Source: Plasmodium brasilianum (taxonomy: Eukaryota; Apicomplexa; Aconoidasida; Haemosporida; Plasmodiidae). Taken from it: a stretch of 64,000 bases of DNA. The notes under the pieces were generated by a model. It was not told the DNA's origin and did no database searches. It was given only the letters and a program-made list of their open reading frames with translations. The stretch lies in contig NC_090114.1 in assembly GCF_023973825.1 (NCBI RefSeq), positions 884,501-948,500 on the forward strand, in the 5' to 3' direction. The position numbers and the translations under genes are program-made. Shown here one piece after another: positions 50,051-61,586 of this stretch (positions are counted from its first letter, which is position 1; each line of letters opens with the position of its first letter).

Positions 50051-52638
50051 AATATTTATTTTTACTATGCCGTAAACAAGAATTATTTTTATGATTTTTG
50101 TTTTTTTAGTGCAAAGTTTAATTGTTACAAAACATTTATGTTTATTTGTTGGTTTTTGTGAAATAATTATGAATACTTAGTGAAACTGATGATATACGAT
50201 TAATTAAATTATTAATGACGTATTATATTCATATGATCTTTAAAATTATTATTTATATGTATATATAGAATTATATATCTTATTTTTCTATTATTAAACT
50301 GATAATGTATGCTAGTAGTAAAATATTTTAAACCTATTTATTTTATTTGATTACCATTCTACGCGTAGCTTATATTCTCTAGATTAAATAACCTTATTTT
50401 TTTATCAATTATATATATTTATCTAAAACAATTTGACAATTTTTTGTTTATTTAGTGGAATGATGATGCTAACATTATCTGTATTTTTCGTTAATTTCTT
50501 AGGAATCTTCTATACAGCTTTGAAATTTTTTATAATATATAAGAGAAAATGTTATAGTAATATGTTATATAAAAAATTATATTATAATTACTTATAATTC
50601 AAGTATGCACATTTATAAAAAATACATAAAAAAACTTTAAGTACTACAATGATAATGAGAAGTTTAACATTATAAAAATTCATATTATTAATATTTTTTA
50701 ATAGTTTAAAACATTAATCTTACTTGCGAATATATATTTATACTTTAGAAAATTTTATTTTTTTGTAATTATTTATAAGACAGTGCACAGTTAAAGTTAC
50801 AACTTTGTTCAATACTTGCAGATGTTCACTTAATATTATTATTAGAAAATTGAAATTATCATGGAAAGAATATTCGAATGCGTAAAAATGATGTACCTCA
50901 ACACTAGTATTTACCATTTAGTAACTTTTAAGATAACAAAATATTCTACAAATGTCTTATTTTTATTTATTATAATAAGAAAAATGTGAATCTGATAAAA
51001 TTTTTTTAATAGATGATATAATTTTGTACACTCTTTCCAAAAAAAAAAATGCACTCATTTATAACATTATGAACATGCCTTAATGTACAAATTTACATGT
51101 TCTATAATTACATGAATATTCTTTGTTTTGATGAAAAGAGTATAAACGTTTTATAATATTTATAAATTACTTTCTTATATTTTACATTCTTTAATCAATT
51201 TATATTATAACCGTTTAAATGTTTATAACAAAATATTATCATTTCTGTAGAAAAGATACCATTTTTTGCTACATCGTGCTATATAAACTTGTGTACTTTT
51301 AATAAAACACTTGCCATAATGAACTTCATTAAAATCATTATATTTTTGATGTATCAACTACAATGAAAAATTAAGGGATAGCTTTTATCATAATGTAATT
51401 TTTATTCTTAAACGAATTAACATCAACCCAAGAAAAACGTGTTGAGAAAGAATCTTGTAAATTAAAAAGATGTATAATTCGATCTTATATAGGCGAACTA
51501 AATGGTAGCACATATATTATATAAATTAATAAATGGAGATTCACAGATAATACAAAAAATTACTTTTTTAATTGTATATGAATAAAGAAACTTTGAATGC
51601 ATGTTACTGGTTGCTCTATATTTATAAATGAATATTTTTTTAGAAGTAAAAAATAATGCAAATGTGTGCAGTTGTTTTTGTTTTCTAATCCTTTTTTTTT
51701 TTTAATTTATACATATTTATCTTAATTATAACCCTGAATTAATAGAAAATTATGTAAAATAACTCCCTAAAATAAAGCTAATATATATTGAAAATAAACT
51801 GATTTATATGATGTAAATCATTTTTTGAACATTTTTTTATGTTTGATTTAATCCATAGGCTTAAAAAAAGGAAAAGAATTGTAACATGAAATTTGAAGTT
51901 TTAGATCTAATTTTTTTTTTTTTTAGAGGGGAAGTCATTGTACTTGATTTATATTTCAGAATATGATGGCATTTTAAATTTTCTTAGTTTTTTCTTTTTA
52001 AAGGGAACTCGATTTTTTTCTTATAAGCATTCTATATGCATTTAGAATGATATCTCAAAAAAAAAAAAAATTTTCTATTTAGTCAAAGAAATTTCAGTAT
52101 TAACAAGGTCAAACAAATATAAAATTGTGTTGCAAATTACACTATTCTTTAATTTTTTTTTGTGTTAATGAAATCTCTACCTAAAGAAATTGATGCAAAA
52201 AGTTATTGTTTTATCTCTTTTTTTTTTTTTTTTTATGTATGTGTATTATACACATGAAAGAAATTACAATAGAGAAGGCAACATGTATTTATAAATATAT
52301 CACGTTTTGTTAACGTACTTAAAAAGGGAACACTTAAATTTATATGTATTAAATAATATAAATTTTTCGTCTATATTAGCTCTGTTTATCAATTTTTTAT
52401 AATTTACGTACAAAAATTTAACATTAATATAAATTTTGTCTTGTAGAAAAAAATAAAAAAAAATGTTTAAAATACATTTTAAATTATAATGCAATATCCA
52501 TTTTGAATTTTCTTTAAAACATGGAATATGTTAAAATATAATTTTGAAAATGTATTAAAATGCTTATTATTATTAATATATAGAATTATTTTTGGAATTT
52601 TACTATTTTAATGTTTAAAGAAATGATGTTTTTGTAAA
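50050..52638. other. Right pericentromeric gene-free flank
   Basis: Composition returns to the level of the left flank. No coding frame or RNA gene is seen. The last few hundred bases should include the promoter of the gene starting at 52639. Confidence 0.6.
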
Positions 52639-55600
52639 ATGATAAGAATATATCCTTATCCTTTCAGTAAATATGTCAAATCGTTACCAGATCCCCCACC
52701 AGCTAAATCAAGAGAAATAAAGCATTTCAAATGCAAAAAATACGAAAATGATTATAGTTGGTTACTTGAAGCCAAAAATAATTTGAAAAAATGTTTCCAT
52801 TTATGCAATATATGTTCAGAAAAATTTAATTGTATGAGACATTTAGTAAAAAACTCAAATGTGCATTATGAATACAATTTACATGAGAAAGTTATAAAAG
52901 AGAATTCGAAGGACGATAATCAACAACTCAGAGAAAATATATATGATGACAATTCATGTGAAAATAATAGAAGTACTAAGCATAACAACAAATCACATGA
53001 TATAAAGAATAACATTCTTAAGATAAATAGTAATAATTCAAAAAATCATATGTGTGGCAACCAAGATATTCCAAGCTTAAAATCAATAGGAAATAATAGT
53101 TTAATATTTAGCAACTCTATAAATCAAGAGAGTGAATGTTTATCATTTAATGATGATGTGTTTATATTTTTGGATGATTATTCAAAAAAAAATTCGAACA
53201 GTTACACCAATGATGAAGGAAATTATGATACAAAATTAGAAAATATGTGCTTTCTGGAGTATGAAGACCCCTTGTCACCAAAATATCATGTAGATGATAT
53301 GATAATACATATAAAGAGACATTTTAAAAATAATGTTTCATATTTTGCTTGTAAACATGTTAAAATTAATGATTTATGTAATATGAATGCTGAAGACAAT
53401 AATTATGACAATATAAACATTTATATGTGTGAAAACAATAGGGAAGACTTTTCTGTGAATGGTTATAAAGAAAACGACAGAAAAGAAAATAAATTATATA
53501 ACTTTTCACAATCAACTGTTATGAATACATTTAATGCAAAAGACGAACAAAGCGAATCAAATAATTGGATATACACATGTTCTAACAAAAGTAGAAATAA
53601 TTTTTCTCTAGACAAAAGTTACTTAAGAGAAGATATTGGGGAAAACGATATTAATATTGAAGAAATTACTGAAAACTACGAATGGCCGAATATTTCTAAT
53701 TTTTATAATAACAAAAAGGGTAACACTTCATATACTGTAAAAGAATCAAAAAATTATGAATATTGTAAGAGTAGCAATAAAAACAAGAATATTGATAAAA
53801 ACAACAATGATACCTACAAAGATGACAATAAGAAAAATCTCAGTGTATGTAATAAGGATTATGTGAACAAGATCAGTAACAATTGTAACAATGAGAACTT
53901 TTTTAAAAAGCATAAATCTGATAAAACAAATAAGCACACAAATTTATTGAATTCAGAAAAAAGTCCACGAACCTTAATGAATGAATTAAATGAAAAATTG
54001 ATAAAGAGAAAAAATTTAAGTCTTCAAAATAATAGTGAAAAAAATGAAAACATATCAGCTGATATGTTATTTACTCACGAAGAAAAGAAAAAAAATATTG
54101 AAAAGTCTGCTGAAAATTTAACGGCTAATAACAGATACTGTTCTAAAGAAACGTCAAATAATAATTTTACTTGTATGAAAGAGAATATAAATATGTTTAA
54201 TATCTATAAAAGAAATAGCATAAATAAAACAAAGACAGTTAATAATGTTGATATTAATGAACTCAAAAGTAAACTCGTAAATGTTGCAAATTTAGTTCCA
54301 AATAATCCAAGAAATAATTCAGAAAAATCAAAAGTATTATATAGTGAAGCAAAAAATATTAATGGCAAAACTAATTATTATTATGTTGAGAATGAAACAA
54401 ACGTTTCTAATACAGATATGGATCAATTAGAACAGAATATGAATACCATCACTAACCAAAGTGATGAAACTAACACAAAAATATGTAATTTTAAAAAATT
54501 TTATAAAAAATTTAATGATAAATTAGATGTAAAAAATTATGATGTAGAAATAAACAATTTTAGTATTAATGAAAAAGAAAAAAGCGATAATTTAATATTG
54601 TTGGAACTAATGGAAAGCAATAAATTTATGGAGACAAATAATAAGGATGAAGTCAACATAAAAGGTGGCTATTCATATTCTAACGAAGAAAAAATTAAAC
54701 AAATCTATGAAAAAAATAAATATAAAAATATTATTCATGCAGACACATTATACATAAACAAAGTAAACAAAAATAAAAAAAAAGATCATTCAGAAGTAAT
54801 TGAAAGTAAAATAAATAAAAAAGCTCTCACTAATAATATAAAAACAAATAATCATATTTGTATTAGTAAAAATTCATTTGATTCAAAAAATATCTATGAG
54901 AAAAAAATAAATGTGGCTGATATTAGCAAGGAAGGAAATAGAATTGTGAAACCTTTATATGAAATTGAAAGTGTAAAAGGAATCAATATTTATAATAAGC
55001 ATATTAGTGATAAAAATAGTACAGCTGGTGAGTTGGATGATATTACCAGTTGTAATAAAAACAATAATAATAAAAATACTGTTTCTAGGAATAATATATA
55101 TAACTCTTTAATTAAAAATTGTGAATCGGACTTTAAAAATTACGAAAATTCTAAAATAAAAAGCCGATTTAAAATAAGTGACATCAATGGTGTTAAGATA
55201 AGAAGTTGTGGTATAAATGAAAATAATACACTTATTTCTAAGAGGAAAGAAAACAGTTTTTCAGACATTAAGAATAAAAATGTATCAATGTCTACTAATA
55301 AAATGAAAGTTAAGAATAACGTAAATAATAATAATGAAAATGTTACAGTTAGAAAAAGTGAATTAAATATGCATAATTTTAAATATAACTCATACTTTAA
55401 TAAGAATGACGAAGCAATTAAAGATCATCCAAATATAAATGACACACTAAATGAATCCGATAAACTAGGATATTACAAATACATGAATAAGGAGAAATCT
55501 GCAGATGAAAACAGCTTAATTTTACGTAAAAAAGAAGAATATAAGGAACAAAACGAAGAAAATGATACAAATAAAATTAGGTATAAGAAAAGGCTAAATA

Positions 55601-56370
55601 ATGAATTGAAAAAAAAATTAAGTACCATTTTAAACTTATATACTAATCCTAACAAAATAAACATTCACAATAAAATATATGCTTCTGATATGGATAAAGT
55701 AAATTTAGACAATGATAAGGTAATATATATTAACAACAATTATTTTTTTAATGTTGATAAAGATAATTACTTTGAGAATTGTGATGGAAAATGTCCAAGA
55801 AATTCAATGAAATACAATTTTAAAAAGCTTGATTTACAATTTTGTAAAAATAAAAATGACTTTTATAGTTTTAAATATATGAGCAAAATTTTATCTAGTA
55901 GTAGCTTGTCTAAAGAATATATATTTAGTGAGAGCTTTGAATCTAATATTTTAGAAAAAAAAGTTAATAAATTAAAGGAATTAAAAAACAAATATTTATT
56001 AAAAAAATATTTAAACGAAATATTGGATAGAAAAAAAATGCATTCTGTAACTAGTATAAATAAAAAAGTACCAAATATTGATTGCCCAAAATTGATTTAT
56101 AACACAGAAAAAAATATATATGATGGTAGTTCTAAAAGTGAAATTAAATATAGTAAAAAAAAAGAATCATTTCGAGATGATTTATATGTTAAAGAAACAT
56201 TAAAAGAACAATTAAGAATGAATAAAAGGAATATTGAATTATATAAAGCACCAGAATCACCAAAAAAACAGGACAAAATACCGAAACCATTAGCTAGTCA
56301 TTTGGAAACTAATTCATTGTCGCATTTAAATAAAACACCGTCATATCCATTTGAGCAATTTATTTTATAA
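52639..56370 (+). CDS. Large Asn/Lys-rich conserved Plasmodium protein, unknown function
   Basis: I do not recognise a family. The single exon encodes 1,243 residues. The N-terminal 70 residues look ordered and include PDPPPAKSREIKHFKC and a Cys cluster, CFHLCNICSEKFNC, which could bind zinc. The rest is dominated by Asn, Lys, Ser and Glu, with no membrane segment or signal peptide. A few denser blocks may be conserved: SPRTLMNELNEKLIKRKNLS (about 440-460), a segment near KKRLNNELKKKLSTILNLY, and a C-terminal Lys/Leu helix LEKKVNKLKELKNKYLLKKY (about 1115-1135). The tail ends PSYPFEQFIL. The gene sits directly on the right side of the centromere. Start at 52639 is the first ATG of the open frame. 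Confidence 0.85.
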   Translation: MIRIYPYPFSKYVKSLPDPPPAKSREIKHFKCKKYENDYSWLLEAKNNLKKCFHLCNICSEKFNCMRHLVKNSNVHYEYNLHEKVIKENSKDDNQQLRENIYDDNSCENNRSTKHNNKSHDIKNNILKINSNNSKNHMCGNQDIPSLKSIGNNSLIFSNSINQESECLSFNDDVFIFLDDYSKKNSNSYTNDEGNYDTKLENMCFLEYEDPLSPKYHVDDMIIHIKRHFKNNVSYFACKHVKINDLCNMNAEDNNYDNINIYMCENNREDFSVNGYKENDRKENKLYNFSQSTVMNTFNAKDEQSESNNWIYTCSNKSRNNFSLDKSYLREDIGENDINIEEITENYEWPNISNFYNNKKGNTSYTVKESKNYEYCKSSNKNKNIDKNNNDTYKDDNKKNLSVCNKDYVNKISNNCNNENFFKKHKSDKTNKHTNLLNSEKSPRTLMNELNEKLIKRKNLSLQNNSEKNENISADMLFTHEEKKKNIEKSAENLTANNRYCSKETSNNNFTCMKENINMFNIYKRNSINKTKTVNNVDINELKSKLVNVANLVPNNPRNNSEKSKVLYSEAKNINGKTNYYYVENETNVSNTDMDQLEQNMNTITNQSDETNTKICNFKKFYKKFNDKLDVKNYDVEINNFSINEKEKSDNLILLELMESNKFMETNNKDEVNIKGGYSYSNEEKIKQIYEKNKYKNIIHADTLYINKVNKNKKKDHSEVIESKINKKALTNNIKTNNHICISKNSFDSKNIYEKKINVADISKEGNRIVKPLYEIESVKGINIYNKHISDKNSTAGELDDITSCNKNNNNKNTVSRNNIYNSLIKNCESDFKNYENSKIKSRFKISDINGVKIRSCGINENNTLISKRKENSFSDIKNKNVSMSTNKMKVKNNVNNNNENVTVRKSELNMHNFKYNSYFNKNDEAIKDHPNINDTLNESDKLGYYKYMNKEKSADENSLILRKKEEYKEQNEENDTNKIRYKKRLNNELKKKLSTILNLYTNPNKINIHNKIYASDMDKVNLDNDKVIYINNNYFFNVDKDNYFENCDGKCPRNSMKYNFKKLDLQFCKNKNDFYSFKYMSKILSSSSLSKEYIFSESFESNILEKKVNKLKELKNKYLLKKYLNEILDRKKMHSVTSINKKVPNIDCPKLIYNTEKNIYDGSSKSEIKYSKKKESFRDDLYVKETLKEQLRMNKRNIELYKAPESPKKQDKIPKPLASHLETNSLSHLNKTPSYPFEQFIL

Positions 56371-58349
56371 ATGCTTTTTTTTTATTTTATCTATCACAAA
56401 ATATTTTACATACTAATTAATTAAATTATATAGTTCCTTTTTGTCGTCTCCTAAATTGGTTCCATGTTTATTTTAAAATTTTGTTTAGTTTTTGTGAATA
56501 TTTATTTTAAAAATAAAATTGTAAAAGTAATTCGGAATACACATATATACTATTTTTATTTTGTTCTATTAAAAAAAAAAAGACAAATTTACGAAAGTAT
56601 AAGATGTTTAATTCAACTTACTTCTTTAAGACTGTATATCTCAGAAATATTGTTACTTTTAAATAAAAAAATTATAATAATATGATTGTTGTACTGTACA
56701 CAAAATAATTGCCTCTTTCATAATTGTAACAGTCACTATTTTTCTTTTTTTTTTTCATTCTTTTTTTTTTTTTTTTAATGCTCTCACGTTTTATATTATG
56801 TTTTGCTTTGGAATTAAATAACAGTATTATTATATTTAAGCTGTTTTTGCCAAAAAAAAAAAAAGAAAATCTATAACTCAAACACCTAAATCTGTATAAA
56901 TATCGTGGTATTTTTAATATTCATGGTAGAAATGAGAAAAAAGAAAAAAAAACTTTTAACTTTTTATTCAAAAAAAATGAAAGAAAATTTACATATTTTA
57001 AAAGTTATATATAAAACGTGTAATGTGAGAATTATTTCATAAATAATATATGAGAAACTTCTTTTGGAAAAACATATATTTTTTATCTGTTGCAAAATAA
57101 GCTCTTTTCAAAAAATGTTAAAAAAAAAGAATTATTTGAATAAATATAAACAAAATATAAACTCAAAATAATATTTCTTCTTAACTATTTTGTTACTTCA
57201 TATTACTAAAAATTTTCATTTTTTTAATAAATTCTTTCTAAAATATTTAAAATATAAACACCAAATGATAGTAATACTTTACAAAAGAACTGTAGAAAAT
57301 GATTAATTCTAATTACATTTTCCTGAGAACATGGTATTAAAATGTTATAAAATATTTTAGAGATATAAATAATAAGCTACGAAAAAATTTGAATTAAATT
57401 ATAATCATATTTCTATTATATGCTTATAAATTCTTTATAATAAATGTCAAACATATGATCAGCCAAAAAAAAAAAAAAAACGTGCTATTTTATTTTATGT
57501 GTAGGTAACATTATATTAGCTTTTTAATAGAACAATTCCGTTCTCAGATTCTTTATGAATAAAAGAAGTCAATAACTTTTCATTATAATGTGGGAATTTT
57601 TTAATAGCGAACTTTTATAAAGAAAGTATTATTATTAAAAAGGAAAAAAAAATTTGTATTTAAAGTGTTTTAATTAATAATTTAGTTATTTTATTTATGT
57701 TTTTTTTTTTTTTTTTTTTTTTTTTTTGCATTTTTAAGAATGTATTAAAAAAGAGGTTTATCTAAAAAATAAAACGTAAAGCGAACAAGTAAAGAAACAA
57801 AAAAAAAAAAAAAAGCTAAAAACTTTAAACTAGAAACGAAAAATATTAAAATAATTTTTTTTTTTTTTTTTACAAAAGTTAAACAGAAAAGCTTTTAATT
57901 ATTTAATATTTAATTTTCTATTCTAATATTTACGTATGATAAAAAAAAAAAAAAAAAAAAAATTCAATTATATAAATATATTCGAGGAAAAAATTTTAAA
58001 AAGCAAAAAATTTTAAAGAATAAATATAAATACATAGTGACTAAAAGGAATTAAAAAAATATATAGTCCTATTAATAATAATTTAATTTATATAAAGTTT
58101 AACGTACGTACAACATCTAAAAAAATTACATATTCAAAGCATTTTTATATAATATAGTTTTTAAAAATATAATTTTGTTCAAAAAAAAAGGAAATCAACA
58201 TTCCTTATCAACAAGCGTGCAGAAAAAAAAATTATTTTGAATTAATTTCATATATATATATATATATATTAACACGGTTGTGTTTTACACATTTTATTAT
58301 TACAATATATTTATTTAAGGGTATATTTAGTTTCTCATTTTTGTTTTAA
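56371..58349. other. Convergent intergenic region
   Basis: Two 3' ends face each other across 2 kb. Contents are A/T-rich sequence and homopolymer runs (57701-57727 T, 57800-57814 A, 57942-57961 A). The ORFs at 56464-56685 and 56672-56881 are low complexity and not supported. Confidence 0.55.
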
Positions 58350-58637
58350 TTATTGTATATCGTATCCTTTTTCACGTAGCAGATCTTTAGCTTTTTCAGT
58401 AAAGACAGAATCAGCAGGTCCGGCATGTTCAACGTAGTGGGCAATTTGGTTCATTGTCCAAGATGATGGCACCTCCCCCCCTAAATTCATTTGGAAATTA
58501 TCATTATTTATTACTGGTTTTACTGTATATTTGACAGGTGGGGGTACATCATCCTTTTGGTTCCCTGGAAGTACTTGCATTCCATCAGGTAAAGGAGTAT
58601 TTGCTTTTGGTGGTACAAAACCGTTTAATTCTTCCAT
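58350..58637 (-). CDS. Short conserved protein, candidate gamete release protein (GAMER)
   Basis: A 95-residue single-exon frame from ATG 58637 to stop 58350 stands out because its G+C is clearly higher than the surrounding sequence and it contains no low complexity. The N-terminal half is Pro-rich (GFVPPKANTPLPDGMQVLPG, later VPPPVKYTVKP); the C-terminal half begins VPSSWTMNQIAHYVEHAG and ends FTEKAKDLLREKGYDIQ, which looks like a compact helical module. No signal peptide or membrane segment is present. GAMER is a short gamete protein reported as needed for male gamete egress in rodent malaria. I link the two by length and remembered gene order, not by sequence, so the identity is a guess. 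That it is a real gene is much firmer. Confidence 0.8.
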   Translation of the reverse strand: MEELNGFVPPKANTPLPDGMQVLPGNQKDDVPPPVKYTVKPVINNDNFQMNLGGEVPSSWTMNQIAHYVEHAGPADSVFTEKAKDLLREKGYDIQ

Positions 58638-59808
58638 TTAAAAAAGTTTTTTAAAAATATTATATATATATATCTCTATATTTATGTATGGTATGTATGT
58701 ACGTTGTATTTTATAATAAATTTATAAAATACTTATCGTTGTATTAAAAAGTAATTGGTATAATATAATGAAGTGGGCAATACGTTAAAAGAAAAAAAAA
58801 AGTAAAGCTCAGAGAAATAATCTTCAATAGTAAAAAGTTAATACAATCCTTAAAAGGTTAAAAATTTGTAAAATTATAAATTAAAGATTTGAAGATATGT
58901 TTATAAAAAGATAATTTAAAAAAAGGTAAATTTAAAAAAAAATATATATATTTGAACAGTAGAAAGTTATTTAAATTGTAATGATATGAAAAAAAAAATT
59001 TCATGTATTACATATATATTATATAAATATATTAGCATAATTTATTAATTATAAAAACATTAAAAAATGTCGAGCAAAAAAGTTAGCTAGCTAAAAAATA
59101 AGTTGTGTATAAAGAAATTAGAATAAATCTGTACATGCAATAAAAAAAAAGCCAATTTTTAATATTTCTCCTCTTTTACCAATTAACGAATTTTATGTTA
59201 ACTACATTTGCATATTTCATAATTATATATATAATAAGACTATAATAAATACAAAAAAAATATATATATATATATATAAAATAAAAAAAAAAGTAACGCG
59301 CAAGAATTTTTTATATTTGTAATTATTATATGTTCAGAAAAAAAATGCTCTAATTTAAAAAAAAAAAAAAAAAAAAATACATGTTATTTTAGCTAATATC
59401 TATAAAAATATATTATTATACGTGAACTGAGATATCAGAAGATGTAAATACTAATTCTGATATATTATATTTTTTATTTTAACATGCTAAAATAAAATAA
59501 TCGTCTCTAATATATTCATTTTTATAAATACTATATATCGTAAACTTGTTACAATATTACATGTAATTGCATTTGGATATATATGTACGAAATGGTATAT
59601 ATATATATATATGTATACTTGGTATATGCAATATTAAACTTGTATTTTCTGATAAGCAGAAGAGAAATATTAATCTGAATGCGTAATAATGGTTGTTCGC
59701 TTTTTCACAAAAAAAAAAAAAAAAAAGGCTCAAAAAAAAGAGAAAAAAAAAAGCTAAAAATGACTAATTAGAATATTCTGTTACATACAGCAGAGGAAAA
59801 ATTGTGTT

Positions 59809-59839
<31 letters not shown>

Positions 59840-61503
59840 ATGTTATAATTATAAAAATAATTATGAACAGTCATAATTGTAGTTCTGGTATATTTATTTT
59901 AATCATAATTATCAGCACATAATTAATTTAACGAAATTATTTCACGCCTAGAGAAAAGATTATATTCTTTTATGTTAATTGTTCTTCCTTTTTTTTTAAA
60001 ATTGTAGAGAATGTTATGGACCACATATTAGTATTTTCAAGAAGAAAAGTATTCCTATATAACAAAAAAAACTTCATATATTATGTATATATATATATAT
60101 ATATATATATGCTGTTCTTTAATACATGCATATTAAATTTTACTTCAAATAAAATAATATTTTTTTCTTTTATTACATATATATAAGAGTATATAACTTT
60201 TTTGTCTTTTTTTCATAGTGAGAAATACTCACATGGTTATGTTCAATACACATTTTTAAAAAAATTGTGAAGAAATATACATATTATATTTATTATATAA
60301 GAGGAATTCATATTTGAAAAAAAAAAAAAAAAAATTCAACTTTATACCTAGTAAAATCAAGTTACAAAGATTTATGGAATATTAAAAAATACAATTTATT
60401 TCACGCACATAACTAAAGTATATAGTTCATAATATTAGACTTTTAAATATTAAAATTACATATTATGAAAATTTAAGAACAAAAAATATGATCAGAATAA
60501 AGAAAAATAAAAAAAATTATTTTAAGGTGGTTTTAATACAAAATTTTTCTTAAAGATATTTTAAGGTAATCCATAGCTTTATCATGTTTATATTAAATGT
60601 TACTTAAAAGCGATTGAGTTTATATATATATATATATGTATCCTATACTTACAAATTTTTAATAATTTCATAAAATTTTTATCATGTTGCAATAATTAAT
60701 TAGGTTTTGTAATTTTAACCATAATTTCGAAACTTGTCATAATTTTTGTATGTTTATATTATATTATATTATAAATTTTATATATAATAATTTTTAATAA
60801 TATGAATAGTTTTTACTGTACTTATATTTCTTCCTCATACATTTATTAACACTACTATTTTTATGCTGCATATTCCTTGTAACGCAAGAGTTTTATTGCA
60901 ATCTTACATTATTTTTCTGGTTTTATGTGGATTACTTATTAGTACATCCGGAGTTACAAATGCGCATTAATTTTCTGTAGTATGATAGTATCTACTTCTT
61001 AAAAACGTGGTTATAGCTGAAAAAAAAAAATTTTCTGTTGAAACTGTTCCTAACATTTTTAACGACGTTCGTTAACTAAAAATTTTTAAGTTTACGGACG
61101 TTTCTTTTTTTTTTTGACAAATTAATGTAAATATAAATATATAAATAAATATACACATATACACATATACATCTATATATTTTAATATTTCGGAATTGTT
61201 TACGAAAAAAAAAAAAAAAATGATTAGTAATTTCTTTTTTGATACATAAAAACATATGCGCATTTTTTCATAATTAGGGAAATTTGTGTTTCGTCATAAA
61301 GTTTCATAAGAAAATAAACAATTATAATTAATTTCATAAAATGGCTAAAAATAAATATATTTAGATAAATAAATTATGCACAAAAGCGGTAAATACTGCA
61401 GGAACAAAATTTTGATGTATTTAAAAAAGAAAAAAAAAAATGAAACAAAAAAGACACAAAATATGTCGGCAAGGGAGGATGCATACATATATACGTATAC
61501 ATA

Positions 61504-61542
<39 letters not shown>

Positions 61543-61586
61543 GTATATACATTATATAGTTCAAAAGGTACATATTTGTTATACTT
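58638..61586. other. Intergenic region between two minus-strand genes
   Basis: Nearly 3 kb with many (TA)n tracts (58247-58270 region continues downstream; 59255-59279, 59814-59838, 60087-60110, 61505-61539) and poly-A runs. It should hold the promoter of the short gene (adjacent to 58638) and the 3' region of the polyQ gene. No coding or RNA gene was seen. Confidence 0.55.

Noticed and set aside
24275..61586. tRNA, rRNA or snRNA genes in the gene-free stretches
   Set aside because: I looked by eye for GC-richer islands, tRNA B-box-like sequence and known spliceosomal RNA cores and found none; a covariance-model scan would be decisive.
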